From: Pseudoxanthomonas sp. PXM01
GTDB lineage: Bacteria > Pseudomonadota > Gammaproteobacteria > Xanthomonadales > Xanthomonadaceae
Length of the DNA: 64,000 bases
Assembly (NCBI RefSeq): GCF_014851815.1
Contig: NZ_JACVAJ010000002.1
Span: forward strand, 186,001-250,000
Direction of reading: 5' to 3'
The position numbers and the translations under genes are program-made. Below are positions 1 to 7,921 of this stretch, one piece after another (position 1 is the first letter of the stretch; every line of letters starts with the position of its first letter). Below the pieces are notes generated by a model. That model saw only the letters and a program-made list of their open reading frames with translations. It did not search any database and was not told the origin of the DNA.

Positions 1-456
1 GCCGCTCAGCGTATCGGCGCGACGCCCGGGTGGCAGATCCGGCAAGCCCTGCGCGTCCAGCGCCAGCGCGAGCCGCTGGCGGATGTCCCAGCGATCGCCC
101 AGCGCCTCGAAGTCGCGCACATCGGTACTGCCGGCTTCGATGCGCGCCAGCGCATCGAGCCAAGCGTCCACGCCGGCGAGCGAGGCGACGGTGGCGCCCG
201 GCGGCACGTGGACCTGCTGCGGCAGGTAGTGGACGCAGCCACTTGCGCTGCGCTTGCCCGAACTCGGCGCGATCTCGCCAGCCAGCAGGCGCGCGAGCAC
301 GCTCTTGCCCACGCCATTGCGGCCGACCAGCCCCGTGGGGCGGCCGTCCAGATGCAGGTCGAGATCGGAGAACAGGATCCTGCCGTCAGGCAGGGACAAC
401 GACGCGCGGTCGAGCGTCAGGAACGGATGCGTCATGCGGATTCCACGGGATGCCAT
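1..456 (-). CDS. ABC-F family ATP-binding protein (N-terminal part, cut by window edge)
   Basis: This is the first 152 residues of an ATP-binding cassette protein with no membrane segment. The Walker A motif GRNGVGKS sits at residues 45-52. The window edge falls inside the signature motif (LSG visible at the last residues). The family is soluble ABC-F proteins, which act on ribosomes or translation; that role comes from family knowledge. I chose the ATG at 456 because GGAGG lies seven bases before it. A second in-frame ATG at 435 has no such site. The rest of the gene, including the second ATPase domain, lies outside. Confidence 0.8.
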   Translation of the reverse strand, partial: MASRGIRMTHPFLTLDRASLSLPDGRILFSDLDLHLDGRPTGLVGRNGVGKSVLARLLAGEIAPSSGKRSASGCVHYLPQQVHVPPGATVASLAGVDAWLDALARIEAGSTDVRDFEALGDRWDIRQRLALALDAQGLPDLPPGRRADTLSG

Positions 457-558
457 AGGAATGCCTCCGGCGCGAAGACCGGGAGGAACCTGGGCCGTCA
501 GGCGACGGCGGCATCAATGGCGCATGGGCGTGAACACCTGGGACGAATGCAGGCCGCG

Positions 559-564
559 ATTCTA
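559..564 (-). promoter_or_regulatory. Possible -10 element for the ABC-F gene
   Basis: Read on the minus strand this is TAGAAT, about 100 bases before the chosen ABC-F start, in the only gap upstream of that gene. The -35 candidate (TTCAGA, 19 bases away) is poor, so the call is tentative. Confidence 0.3.
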
Positions 565-608
565 CACGCAAGCCAGGACGTGGTCTGAACGCCACGCCCG
601 CCGTGCGT

Positions 609-1133
609 TCAGAGCGACGCGAGCAACTGGCCGAACGCGCGAGCGGATGCCTCGACATGGTCGGAGAGGCGGTGCGTATCGTTGACCAGCAGCAGGCGCG
701 CGCGACGCGGAAACGCCCAGTCGACCACGGCCTGTGCGGGGATCAGCTCGTCGTCCCAGCCATGGATGATCGACACCGGGATCGCGGCGGCGTCCAGTTC
801 CGGCAGCGGCCCCATCGTGATCGGCGGCGCCATCAGGAACAGGCCGCGCACCGGCACCTCCAGCGAGATGCGCCCGGCGATGTAGGCGCCCAAGCTGGAA
901 CCGGCCAGCACCACCGGTCCGCGCGACGCCGCCGCCTGCGCCAAACCGCGCAGGCGCTCTTGGCGCGCGACGACGTCGCCCAGCGAGCTGACATCGCGGC
1001 GCGCATCCAGGTCGGTGAAGTCCGGCCGCTCGTGCGTCCAGCCAAGACGCTCGGCCACGTCGGCCAGCGCGGTGACCTTGGTCGCGTCCGGCCCGCTCTC
1101 GAAGCCGTGCGACAGGATGCAGTGGCCACGCAT
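609..1133 (-). CDS. Small alpha/beta hydrolase
   Basis: This 174-residue cytoplasmic protein has the alpha/beta hydrolase pattern. It has an N-terminal SHGFE oxyanion region, a nucleophile elbow AGSSLGA with Ser near residue 80, an acid in HGWDDE and a late His in NDTHR. There is no signal peptide or cap domain, as in small YqiA/RBBP9-like esterases; the substrate cannot be told. The ATG shares one base with the TGA of the upstream MOSC gene (TGATG), so the two are probably translated together. An in-frame start further upstream would run deep into the MOSC gene and is less likely. Confidence 0.8.
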   Translation of the reverse strand: MRGHCILSHGFESGPDATKVTALADVAERLGWTHERPDFTDLDARRDVSSLGDVVARQERLRGLAQAAASRGPVVLAGSSLGAYIAGRISLEVPVRGLFLMAPPITMGPLPELDAAAIPVSIIHGWDDELIPAQAVVDWAFPRRARLLLVNDTHRLSDHVEASARAFGQLLASL

Positions 1134-1624
1134 CACAGCGCCTCCACCGTGTCGCCCAGGCGGAACGTGCCGCCTTCGACGATGCGTGCACACAGGCCGC
1201 CGTGGCCGCGCATGGCGTTGTAGCCACCCGGACCCAGCGCGTCTTCCATGCGCGAACAGGGATCGCAGTCCTCCGTGCCTTCGAACACTGCATCGCCGAT
1301 GCGAAAGCGACGGCCCTTCAGCGCGACCAACGGAATGCCCGACACCACCACGTTCCGGCGCAGCAGCGACGGCGCGAGATCCGGACGCTGCGCCAGCGCC
1401 GCAATGACCGGCAGGTGCTCGGCCTGGATCAGGGTGATGCCGCGCTTGCCACTGCCGCCCTTGTAGCGGTCGCCGACCAGACCGCCGCCGGTGACGGCTT
1501 CGACGGCCTCGGCAGCGACCATGACCTCATCGCGTGCGGGACGCAGGCCGATCCATTCGACCTTGCCGGCGCGCGGCAGGGTCGCCATCAGCTTGGCCAA
1601 CGATGATTCAGGATTCAGTGGCAT
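1133..1624 (-). CDS. MOSC domain-containing protein
   Basis: This 163-residue protein has MOSC-family features: GLVGDRYKG near the middle of the N-terminal half, then RGITLIQAEH, and a Cys-containing segment EDCDPCSRME. MOSC domains handle sulfur bound to cysteine in connection with molybdenum cofactor. The protein is stand-alone, like YiiM-type proteins linked to detoxifying N-hydroxylated compounds. No other Moco genes are nearby. I use the ATG at 1624; a GTG at 1636 is also possible, and neither has a clear ribosome site. It is coupled to the downstream hydrolase by a one-base overlap. Confidence 0.85.
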   Translation of the reverse strand: MPLNPESSLAKLMATLPRAGKVEWIGLRPARDEVMVAAEAVEAVTGGGLVGDRYKGGSGKRGITLIQAEHLPVIAALAQRPDLAPSLLRRNVVVSGIPLVALKGRRFRIGDAVFEGTEDCDPCSRMEDALGPGGYNAMRGHGGLCARIVEGGTFRLGDTVEAL

Positions 1625-1702
1625 GGGCGACCGCACGCGACGTGGAAGGTCACCAGTTTACTGGACCGGCCTGGGGCCCGCCGCGCCTGCTAGCATCGGC
1701 GC

Positions 1703-2275
1703 ATGAGCACCGAACGCACCGCCTTCGCACGTATCGTCGATCCGCTGCCCTACGAGGACAGACTCGAGGCGCGTACGCTGGACCAGATCGATCTGGTGGT
1801 CATCCACTGCACCGAACTGCCGGACCTGGCGACCGCGCGCGAGTACGGCGAGCGCATCCTGCACGCCTCAGGCACAGGCAACTGCGGCCACTATTACGTC
1901 GACCGCGACGGCAGCGTGCATGTCTACGTGCGGCCGGAGCGCGTCGCCCACCATGTACGCGGCTACAACCCGCGATCGGTCGGCATCGAACTGGTCAACA
2001 CCGGCCGCTATCCGCACTGGCTGTCGACCGGCAGCCAGAGGATGGAAGAGCCCTACACCGACGCGCAGATCGCTTCGCTGGGCGCGCTGCTGGCGGACCT
2101 GCAGCGCGAACTGCCGTCGCTGCGCTTCATCGCCGGCCACGAGGACCTCGACACCGCCTGCGAGCCGGCCAGCGACGATGCGGACGTGCTCGTCCACCGC
2201 AAGATGGATCCGGGCCCGCTGTTCCCTTGGGACGTAGTGCTGCGTACCACGCCGCTGCAGCGCCTGCTGCCCTGA
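1703..2275 (+). CDS. N-acetylmuramoyl-L-alanine amidase family protein (Amidase_2)
   Basis: This 190-residue protein has the AmpD-type amidase fold: VVIHCTE with the first zinc His near residue 34, GHYYVDRDG, AHHVRGYN and AGHEDLD. Such enzymes cut the bond between N-acetylmuramic acid and the stem peptide. There is no signal peptide, so a cytoplasmic role in muropeptide recycling is plausible. Direct assignment to ampD is not safe. The gene is divergent from the MOSC gene, with their starts about 80 bases apart. Confidence 0.85.
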   Translation: MSTERTAFARIVDPLPYEDRLEARTLDQIDLVVIHCTELPDLATAREYGERILHASGTGNCGHYYVDRDGSVHVYVRPERVAHHVRGYNPRSVGIELVNTGRYPHWLSTGSQRMEEPYTDAQIASLGALLADLQRELPSLRFIAGHEDLDTACEPASDDADVLVHRKMDPGPLFPWDVVLRTTPLQRLLP

Positions 2276-2298
2276 CCGGGCCGCACGCGGCGGGCCGC

Positions 2299-2304
2299 TA
2301 TAAT
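2299..2304 (+). promoter_or_regulatory. -10 element (TATAAT) upstream of tesB
   Basis: A perfect TATAAT lies 29 bases before the GTG start of tesB, just after the amidase stop. The best -35 is weak (CTGACC at 2272-2277, 21 bases away), so recognition may depend on the -10 element. Confidence 0.45.
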
Positions 2305-2333
2305 CGCCGCTCGCCACGCATTCAGGCCCTGCC

Positions 2334-3248
2334 GTGCCCGCTCCCGAACCCGTCGTCTCCGAACTGATCGAACTGCTGTCGCTGGAGCGGCTGGAAGACA
2401 ACCTGTTCCGCGGCCAGAGCCGCGACATCGGCACCAAGTACGTGTTCGGCGGCCAGGTACTGGGGCAGGCGCTGTCGGCCGCCCAAGCGACGGTGGAAGG
2501 TGGCTCCGGCAGCCGACGCGCGCACTCGCTGCACGCCTACTTCCTGCGCGCGGGCAACATCGAGGCGCCGATCGTTTACGAAGTGGACCGCACGCGCGAC
2601 GGCGGCAGCTTCTCGGTGCGGCGCGTGACCGCCATCCAGCACGGCCGCGTGGTGTTCTTCTGCGCCGCCTCGTTCCAGGCCGAGGAAGAAGGCGCGGAAC
2701 ACCAGCTGTCGATGCCGGAAGTGCCGCAGCCGGAGGACATCGCCCCCGCTCCGCCCGTACCGGCCGAGGTGATGGCCACGCTGCCGCCGAAGGTGCAGCG
2801 CTGGATGTCGCGGCGCGGTCCGTTCGAGTTCCGCCACGTCTATCCACGCGACGAACTGAATCCGCCCAAGCGTCCGCCGTTCCAGCAGGTGTGGTTCCGC
2901 CTGAGCGAGCCGGTCGGCGATTCGCCGGAGTTGCATCGCGCACTGCTCGCCTACGCGTCCGATTTCCAGCTGCTGGGCACGGCGACCTATCCGCACGGCA
3001 TCAGCTACTACCAGCCGAACGTGCAGATGGCCTCGCTCGACCACGCGCTGTGGTTCCACCGCCCCTTCCGCGCCGACGACTGGCTGCTGTATTCGATCGA
3101 CAGCCCCAGCGCGAGCGGTTCGCGCGGGCTGGCGCGCGGCCAGATCTTCGACCGCCAGGGCCGACTGGTCGCCAGTACCGCGCAGGAGGGCCTGATCCGC
3201 GTGGTACCCGATGCCGAAGCGGCATCGGCCGTTCCCGCCAAGGACTGA
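2334..3248 (+). CDS. tesB: Acyl-CoA thioesterase II
   Basis: This 304-residue protein has the double-hotdog TesB fold and cleaves acyl-CoA to free fatty acid and CoA in the cytoplasm. The N-terminal hotdog has FRGQSRDIGTKYVFGGQVLGQAL. The C-terminal half has YASDF with the catalytic Asp, SLDHALWFHRPF, and GLARGQIFDRQG with the catalytic Gln region. Its length is close to that of E. coli TesB (286 residues). The start is a GTG at 2334. The DUF2007-like gene begins nine bases after the stop, so the two are probably co-transcribed. Confidence 0.93.
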   Translation: MPAPEPVVSELIELLSLERLEDNLFRGQSRDIGTKYVFGGQVLGQALSAAQATVEGGSGSRRAHSLHAYFLRAGNIEAPIVYEVDRTRDGGSFSVRRVTAIQHGRVVFFCAASFQAEEEGAEHQLSMPEVPQPEDIAPAPPVPAEVMATLPPKVQRWMSRRGPFEFRHVYPRDELNPPKRPPFQQVWFRLSEPVGDSPELHRALLAYASDFQLLGTATYPHGISYYQPNVQMASLDHALWFHRPFRADDWLLYSIDSPSASGSRGLARGQIFDRQGRLVASTAQEGLIRVVPDAEAASAVPAKD

Positions 3249-3257
3249 GGAGCCAGC

Positions 3258-3752
3258 ATGCGCCAGGTGTTTTCCAGCCAGCGGATCGAGACCGTCGAGG
3301 GCGTGGCCAAGCTGCTGACCGATGCCGGCATTCCCGTGCACATCAGCAACGGCCGCTCGTACCACAGCAAGCGCGGCGGGCAATTCAGCTATACCGAACC
3401 GGTGAAGGCACAGCTGCAACCCTCGGTCTGGGTACGGCACGCCGACGACCAGCCGCGCGCGCGCGAACTGCTGCGCGAGGCCGGCCTGCTGGAAACCACA
3501 CGTCCCGGGTATGCGTCCACGCTGACGTTCAACAGCCCTCAGGAAGAGGCCACCGCGCCGCGGCCCTGGGCCTGGCGCATCCGCCTCGTCCTGCTGGCAC
3601 TGATCGCCCTGGCGGCCGTCGTGATGTGGATGCGCCGTCCGGTGCCGCCACCGGCCGCCGTGCCGCAGCTGGAGCAGGCGCCGCCCGTCCAGCCTGCCCC
3701 GGCGGAGGAAGAGGAAGACCGCATCCGCATCCAGCCCGCCACCGGCGGCTGA
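3258..3752 (+). CDS. DUF2007-like protein with C-terminal membrane anchor
   Basis: This 164-residue protein begins with a ferredoxin-like DUF2007-type domain (about residues 1-85). It is followed by one membrane segment (about 110-128, LVLLALIALAAVVMW) and a proline- and glutamate-rich tail. DUF2007 domains are called putative signal-transducing domains, and similar Xanthomonas proteins have been labelled pathogenicity-like; neither is a demonstrated function. A GGAG ribosome site precedes the ATG. It follows tesB closely, but no functional tie is evident. Confidence 0.75.
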   Translation: MRQVFSSQRIETVEGVAKLLTDAGIPVHISNGRSYHSKRGGQFSYTEPVKAQLQPSVWVRHADDQPRARELLREAGLLETTRPGYASTLTFNSPQEEATAPRPWAWRIRLVLLALIALAAVVMWMRRPVPPPAAVPQLEQAPPVQPAPAEEEEDRIRIQPATGG

Positions 3753-3848
3753 GCACCCGGGTGGCATGCAAAGGCGCGTTGCGCAGTCCGGTCACATCCT
3801 GCTCGCAGGACCGTCTCGGTCATCACTCCCATCGATGACCCCGACGCC

Positions 3849-5075
3849 ATGAACGCGATCGCCCTCGACCTGATGCTGCAGACCGAACTGCCCGCCGCCA
3901 CCCGCGGCAGCCAGGAAGCCTATGGCCGCATCGTCCACGCCTGCCAGAACACGGTCACCGCCATCGCCTTGGCGATCACCCGCGACGTGCAGGCCAGCGA
4001 GGACATCGCGCAGGAGGCGTTCCTGAAGGCCTGGCAGCAACTCGACCGGCTGAAGAACAGCGCCAGCTTCCTGCCGTGGCTGCGGCAGATCACCCGCAAC
4101 CTAGCACGCGACTGGCTGCGCGCGCAGCATGGCCGGCCGATGTCGGGCGAGGTGGCCGAGATCGCCATCGGCATGGCCGCCGATCCCGGTCCGACGCCGG
4201 CCGAACGCCTGTTGCAGACGGAAGAGGAAATCGTCGCCACCGAGATCATCTCGTCGCTGCCGGAAGACAGCCGCGAGACGCTGTTGCTGTTCTACCGCGA
4301 AGGCCAGAGTTCGCAGCAGGTCGCCGACCTGCTGGGCCTCAGCGATGCCGCCGTGCGCAAGCGCCTGTCGCGCGCCCGTGCGATGGTCCGCGACGAACTG
4401 CTGCAGCGCTTCGGCGAGTTCGCGCGATCCACCGCGCCGACCGCGGCCTTCACGATGATCGTGCTGGGCGGCCTGGTCGGCGCGATGCCGGCCGCGAGCG
4501 CGGCAACGGTGATCGGTTCCGGTGTCCTGGGCAGTGGCCTGGCCGGCAAGCTGGGAACGGGGGGACTCACCACCGGCGGCGTCACCGGCGGCGTCACCGG
4601 CGGCGTAGCCGGCGGTTCGCTGGGCGTGATCTTCGAGCAGGTCACCCAGCATCCCGCCGCACTGTGGGGCGCCATGGGCGGCGTACTCGGCGGCCTGATC
4701 GGTTATGCCTTCACCTGGTGGTACCTGGCACGCTTCTGCCAGACCGCGCAGGAGCGGCAGCAGGTGCGGCGTTTCATGGCGCTCAACACCATCACCGGCT
4801 CGGCCTGGCTGTTCTGCCTGATGCTGGCATCGCTGCTGGCAACCGGCTGGCAGGCCCTCGCGATCATCACGGTCGCGGGACTGTCAGCGGTCAACTACCA
4901 GTACCTCGTCATGCTGCCGAAGATCATGGACCCGATCCTCGCCTACCCCGTCAACGAGCGGCGGCGCCGCGGCTACGGCTACCTGATCGGTAAACAGGCG
5001 ATCGTGCTCAGCAGCGTGCTCGCCGTAGGCGCTGTCGTGTTCGTCCTCATCCGCACGGGTCGCCTGGTCTTCTAG
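3849..5075 (+). CDS. ECF sigma factor with C-terminal membrane domain
   Basis: The first ~190 residues are an ECF sigma-70 factor. Region 2 includes DIAQEAFLKAWQQLDRL and WLRQITRNLARDWLR. Region 4 includes REGQSSQQVADLLGLSD and AVRKRLSRARAMV. The remaining ~220 residues hold about five hydrophobic segments and a glycine/threonine repeat (near residues 237-260). Most ECF factors are about 190 residues, so this is a sigma factor with an attached membrane module. The fused part may replace a separate anti-sigma factor (inference). No anti-sigma gene is next to it. Confidence 0.85.
   Translation: MNAIALDLMLQTELPAATRGSQEAYGRIVHACQNTVTAIALAITRDVQASEDIAQEAFLKAWQQLDRLKNSASFLPWLRQITRNLARDWLRAQHGRPMSGEVAEIAIGMAADPGPTPAERLLQTEEEIVATEIISSLPEDSRETLLLFYREGQSSQQVADLLGLSDAAVRKRLSRARAMVRDELLQRFGEFARSTAPTAAFTMIVLGGLVGAMPAASAATVIGSGVLGSGLAGKLGTGGLTTGGVTGGVTGGVAGGSLGVIFEQVTQHPAALWGAMGGVLGGLIGYAFTWWYLARFCQTAQERQQVRRFMALNTITGSAWLFCLMLASLLATGWQALAIITVAGLSAVNYQYLVMLPKIMDPILAYPVNERRRRGYGYLIGKQAIVLSSVLAVGAVVFVLIRTGRLVF
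4571..4606 (+). repeat. 12-bp tandem repeat inside the ECF sigma-membrane gene
   Basis: Three exact copies of CACCGGCGGCGT encode a TGGV repeat in the linker that leads into the membrane part. Because the unit is four codons long, copy-number change would alter length and keep the reading frame. Confidence 0.85.
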
Positions 5076-5085
5076 CCAACACGCG

Positions 5086-5115
5086 CGCGCACCGGCCGCG
5101 AAGGACCGGTGCGCG
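5086..5115. terminator. Stem-loop between convergent genes
   Basis: A perfect 10-bp inverted repeat (CGCGCACCGG, ten-base loop, CCGGTGCGCG) fills the gap between the convergent ECF and EF-hand genes. There is no T-run on either side, so it may act as a weak or Rho-assisted stop for both. Confidence 0.45.
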
Positions 5116-5127
5116 ATGATGCGCTAC

Positions 5128-5850
5128 TCAGCGACGGGTCGGCCGGCCCGCAGCCAGCTCGTCCTTGGACAGGAAGCCATCCTTGTTGGTGTCGAGCGCA
5201 TCGAAGCGCGAGGCGAAACGGCCCTTGTCCTTCACCTCGTCGCGCGACAGGCGTCCGTCCTTGTTCGCATCCAGCGCCGTGAAACGCTCGTCCATGCGCG
5301 CCTGCATGCGCTGCTGGAACTCGGCACGGCGTGCGACATCGGCCTGGTCGATCTCGGCACGCGTCAGCTTGCCATCCTTGTCGGCGTCGGCCTTTGCGAA
5401 CCATTCGTCACGACGCTGCTTGCCGCGCAACTCGCGGTCGGCACGGTCGATCACACCATCCTTGTTCGCATCCAGCGTCTCGAAGCGTGCAGCGAAACGC
5501 GGGTTCGCGGCGGCCTCGGCCTTGCTGATCCGGCCATCGCCGTCGGTATCGAGCTTCCCGACGCCGTCGCCGTGGCGCGGGCCGCCATGACGGCCATGGC
5601 CACGCATGCCCTTGCGCTGCGGACGCTCGTCGGCGGTCAGTTTGCCGTCGCCGTTCTTGTCCAGTTCGGCGAAACGCTCCGCCAGACGCGGATGCGCGGC
5701 GGCTTCGGCCTTGTCGATGGCGCCGTCGTTGTTCTTGTCGAGGCTGGCGCGCGCCGGCTTCGCGGCATCGCCGGTCTGCGTGGCGGCGAACGCGGATCCG
5801 GCGCCGAGGGCGGCCAGCACGGCCACGAAAAGCAGGGTCTTGCGGTTCAT
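5128..5850 (-). CDS. Exported seven-EF-hand calcium-binding protein
   Basis: This 240-residue protein has a signal peptide (residues 1-22, cleaved near SAFA-A). Seven EF-hand loops of the form D-x-[ND]-x-DG-x-[IL]-x-x-x-[ED] follow, for example LDKNNDGAIDKAE, LDTDGDGRISKAE and LDTNKDGFLSKDE. Between loops 2 and 3 lies a basic Arg/Gly/His stretch. It probably buffers or senses calcium in the periplasm; the partner is unknown. The start at 5850 has AGGAGA upstream. It stands alone, convergent with the ECF gene. Confidence 0.88.
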   Translation of the reverse strand: MNRKTLLFVAVLAALGAGSAFAATQTGDAAKPARASLDKNNDGAIDKAEAAAHPRLAERFAELDKNGDGKLTADERPQRKGMRGHGRHGGPRHGDGVGKLDTDGDGRISKAEAAANPRFAARFETLDANKDGVIDRADRELRGKQRRDEWFAKADADKDGKLTRAEIDQADVARRAEFQQRMQARMDERFTALDANKDGRLSRDEVKDKGRFASRFDALDTNKDGFLSKDELAAGRPTRR

Positions 5851-5994
5851 CGTGTTCTCCTGAAGACGCGGCGCCACCTGCGCCACTGGCAGGGAAAACG
5901 CGCCTGCACCCCGGCGGTTGACGCGCGGACGGACGCGTTCAGGCAGCGGACGGTCGCGATGCCCGAGACCGGGGCGCCGCAGTATGCTGGCCGC

Positions 5995-6579
5995 ATGTCA
6001 CTTCCGCTCGCCCGTGCCCTGTCGATCTTCGGCCATCCCATGCTGGTGCTGCCGATGGCCGTGCTGGCGATCGCGTTGGCCCAGGGCGATGCGCGGACAG
6101 CCGCATGGTCGGCGGCGGGCTTCGGCGCATTCGCTGCGCTGGTGATGGGCTACTCGTGGTGGCAAGTGCGTCGTGGGCGCTGGGGCCACGTGGATGCCAG
6201 CGCAACACACGAACGCAGCGCGTTGAACCGTTTCCTGCTGGTGGCCCTCACCGCCGGTGCCATCCTGGTCGCGTGGCGCGGCGGTCAGCCGCTGTTCGCA
6301 CTGGGACTCGCGCTGTCCGCGGCCATGATCCTGGTCGCGATGCTGACGGCGCGCTGGTGCAAGCTGTCGCTGCATCTGGCATTCGTCGTCTTCGCGGCAT
6401 GCCTGTTGCGCGAACTCGGCACCGTGTGGATGCTCGCGGCGTTGCTCTTCGCCGCCGCCGTGGCCTGGTCGCGTCTCGCGCTGCAGCGGCATACGCATCG
6501 CGACCTGGTCGCCGGCGCGGTGGCCGGCACGCTCGCGGGCCTCGCCTTCTGGCCATTGGCTGCCCACTGGACGCACTGA
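5995..6579 (+). CDS. PAP2-like integral membrane protein
   Basis: This 194-residue protein has about six hydrophobic segments. Near the C-terminus [17 protein letters not shown] resembles phosphatase motif 3 of the PAP2 family (SR-x5-H-x3-D). LSLHLAF stands where PSGH is expected, and the first motif (KxxxxxxRP) is not clear. It may therefore be a degenerate or inactive lipid phosphatase-like protein. The bpt start follows its stop by one base, so the two are one transcription unit. Confidence 0.7.
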   Translation: MSLPLARALSIFGHPMLVLPMAVLAIALAQGDARTAAWSAAGFGAFAALVMGYSWWQVRRGRWGHVDASATHERSALNRFLLVALTAGAILVAWRGGQPLFALGLALSAAMILVAMLTARWCKLSLHLAFVVFAACLLRELGTVWMLAALLFAAAVAWSRLALQRHTHRDLVAGAVAGTLAGLAFWPLAAHWTH

Positions 6580-6580
6580 C

Positions 6581-7303
6581 ATGGGCGAGAACACACAGCC
6601 CATCGACGACCTGCGCCTGTTCCATACCGGCGAGCATCCGTGCGGCTACTGGCCCGACCGCGTCGCCCGCGATCTGGTGCTGGATCCACGCGATCCGCGT
6701 CTGCCGCAGCTTTATCCGGATGCGCTGGGCTGGGGCTTCCGCCGCTCCGGCGACATCGTCTACCGGCCGCACTGCCGGCAGTGCCGCGCCTGCGTCGCCG
6801 TGCGGATCCCGGTGGCCGACTTCGTCCCCGACCGCAGCCAGCGGCGCTGCGCGGCACGCAACGCGCACGTGGACACGCGGATCGTCGCTGCGCTGCGCGA
6901 CGAGGAACACTTGGCCTTGTACCAGCGCTATCTCGCCGCGCGCCATCCGCTCGGCGGCATGGACGACCACGGCGCGACCGAGTTCGACCAGTTCCTGGTG
7001 GGCAGCTGGTCGCGCGGGCGCTTCGTCGAGCTGCGCGAAGACGGTCGCCTGCTGGCGGTCGCGGTGACCGACGTCATTCCCGGTGCGCTGTCCGCGGTCT
7101 ACACGTTCTACGATCCCGCACTTGAATCGCGCAGCCTGGGCACACTGGCCATCCTGCGCCAGATCGAATGGGCGCGACGCGACGGCTACGCTCATCTGTA
7201 TCTCGGCTACTGGATCGATGGCCATCGCAAGATGGACTACAAGCGCCGGTTCGCGCCGCTGGAATGCTTCGACGGACGGAGCTGGGTGCCTGCCGATCTG
7301 TGA
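6581..7303 (+). CDS. bpt: Aspartate/glutamate leucyltransferase (Bpt)
   Basis: This 240-residue enzyme moves leucine from Leu-tRNA onto proteins that begin with Asp or Glu, marking them for ClpS/ClpAP degradation (N-degron pathway). N-terminal features are CGYWPDR and the cysteine cluster HCRQCRAC. C-terminal ATE-family features are [24 protein letters not shown] and [15 protein letters not shown]. Its length matches the bacterial family. It starts one base after the stop of the PAP2-like gene. Confidence 0.95.
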   Translation: MGENTQPIDDLRLFHTGEHPCGYWPDRVARDLVLDPRDPRLPQLYPDALGWGFRRSGDIVYRPHCRQCRACVAVRIPVADFVPDRSQRRCAARNAHVDTRIVAALRDEEHLALYQRYLAARHPLGGMDDHGATEFDQFLVGSWSRGRFVELREDGRLLAVAVTDVIPGALSAVYTFYDPALESRSLGTLAILRQIEWARRDGYAHLYLGYWIDGHRKMDYKRRFAPLECFDGRSWVPADL

Positions 7304-7360
7304 GTCGAGCGTTGCACCCGGGCGTCTAATGTGAGGCGCAAATGTAAATGGCAACTCCGT

Positions 7361-7424
7361 GATTGAGTGCACAGAATGTTCCACCGACGCGACTGCGTGT
7401 CGGCGCTGGAACATCCACTCAATC
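7361..7424 (+). promoter_or_regulatory. Large imperfect hairpin in the leader of a lipoprotein gene
   Basis: Nested inverted repeats lie just before the lipoprotein start. GATTGAGTG (7361-7369) pairs with CACTCAATC (7416-7424). ATGTTCCA (7376-7383) pairs exactly with TGGAACAT (7407-7414). CCGAC (7384-7388) pairs with GTCGG (7399-7403). There is no T-run, so it is not a standard terminator. It ends 13 bases before the ATG and could shield or protect the start region of the mRNA. Confidence 0.75.
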
Positions 7425-7437
7425 GCTTGGAGCTTTC

Positions 7438-7827
7438 ATGAAGTTCAACATTCTTGCCCTCGCGGCGCTGACCACCCTGGCGCTGGCCGCCTGCAAACCG
7501 GCCGACGATGCCGCGCCTGTTGCCGATGCGCCGACCGTCGAAGCCCCTGCTGCCTCCGGTGACATCGCCGCTGCTCCCGCAGACGCCACGACCGGCACCG
7601 TCGATGCCGGCACCGGTGTGCCCGAGTGCGACCAGTACCTGGAAAAGGTCTACGCCTGCATCAGCGACAAGGTGCCGGAAGCGCAGCGCGAGATGATGAA
7701 ACAGGGCATCGAGCAGTCGAAAGCCGGCTGGTCGGCCCTGACCGACAAGACGGCACTGGCCGCCCAGTGCAAGACCGCGATGGACCAGGCCAAGACCGCC
7801 TACGCGGCGATGGGCTGCACGTTCTAA
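7438..7827 (+). CDS. Small lipoprotein of unknown function
   Basis: This 129-residue protein has a lipoprotein signal peptide ending in LALAAC (Cys at residue 19). A low-complexity Ala/Pro/Asp linker (about 20-60) leads to a compact C-terminal part with four cysteines, likely disulfide-bonded. The globular part includes CDQYLEKVYACISD. I do not recognise a named family; Xanthomonadaceae carry similar short proteins. GGAG precedes the ATG. A hairpin leader and a strong terminator frame it as a monocistronic gene. Confidence 0.8.
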   Translation: MKFNILALAALTTLALAACKPADDAAPVADAPTVEAPAASGDIAAAPADATTGTVDAGTGVPECDQYLEKVYACISDKVPEAQREMMKQGIEQSKAGWSALTDKTALAAQCKTAMDQAKTAYAAMGCTF

Positions 7828-7860
7828 GCGTTTCCCGGGCCAACTCGTCGTTAGCCTGCA

Positions 7861-7888
7861 GCGCCCCGGTTTTCCGGGGCGCTTTTTT
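7861..7888 (+). terminator. Rho-independent terminator
   Basis: A perfect 9-bp stem (GCGCCCCGG / CCGGGGCGC) with a TTTT loop is followed by six T residues, 33 bases after the lipoprotein stop. Confidence 0.95.
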
Positions 7889-7921
7889 ACGCCTGTCATC
7901 GTGACGTGACAGAATCCGCGC

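Noticed and set aside
4571-4606. 12-base repeats considered as regulator-binding iterons
   Set aside because: They are in frame inside a gene, encode a TGGV linker and have no plasmid or replication context.
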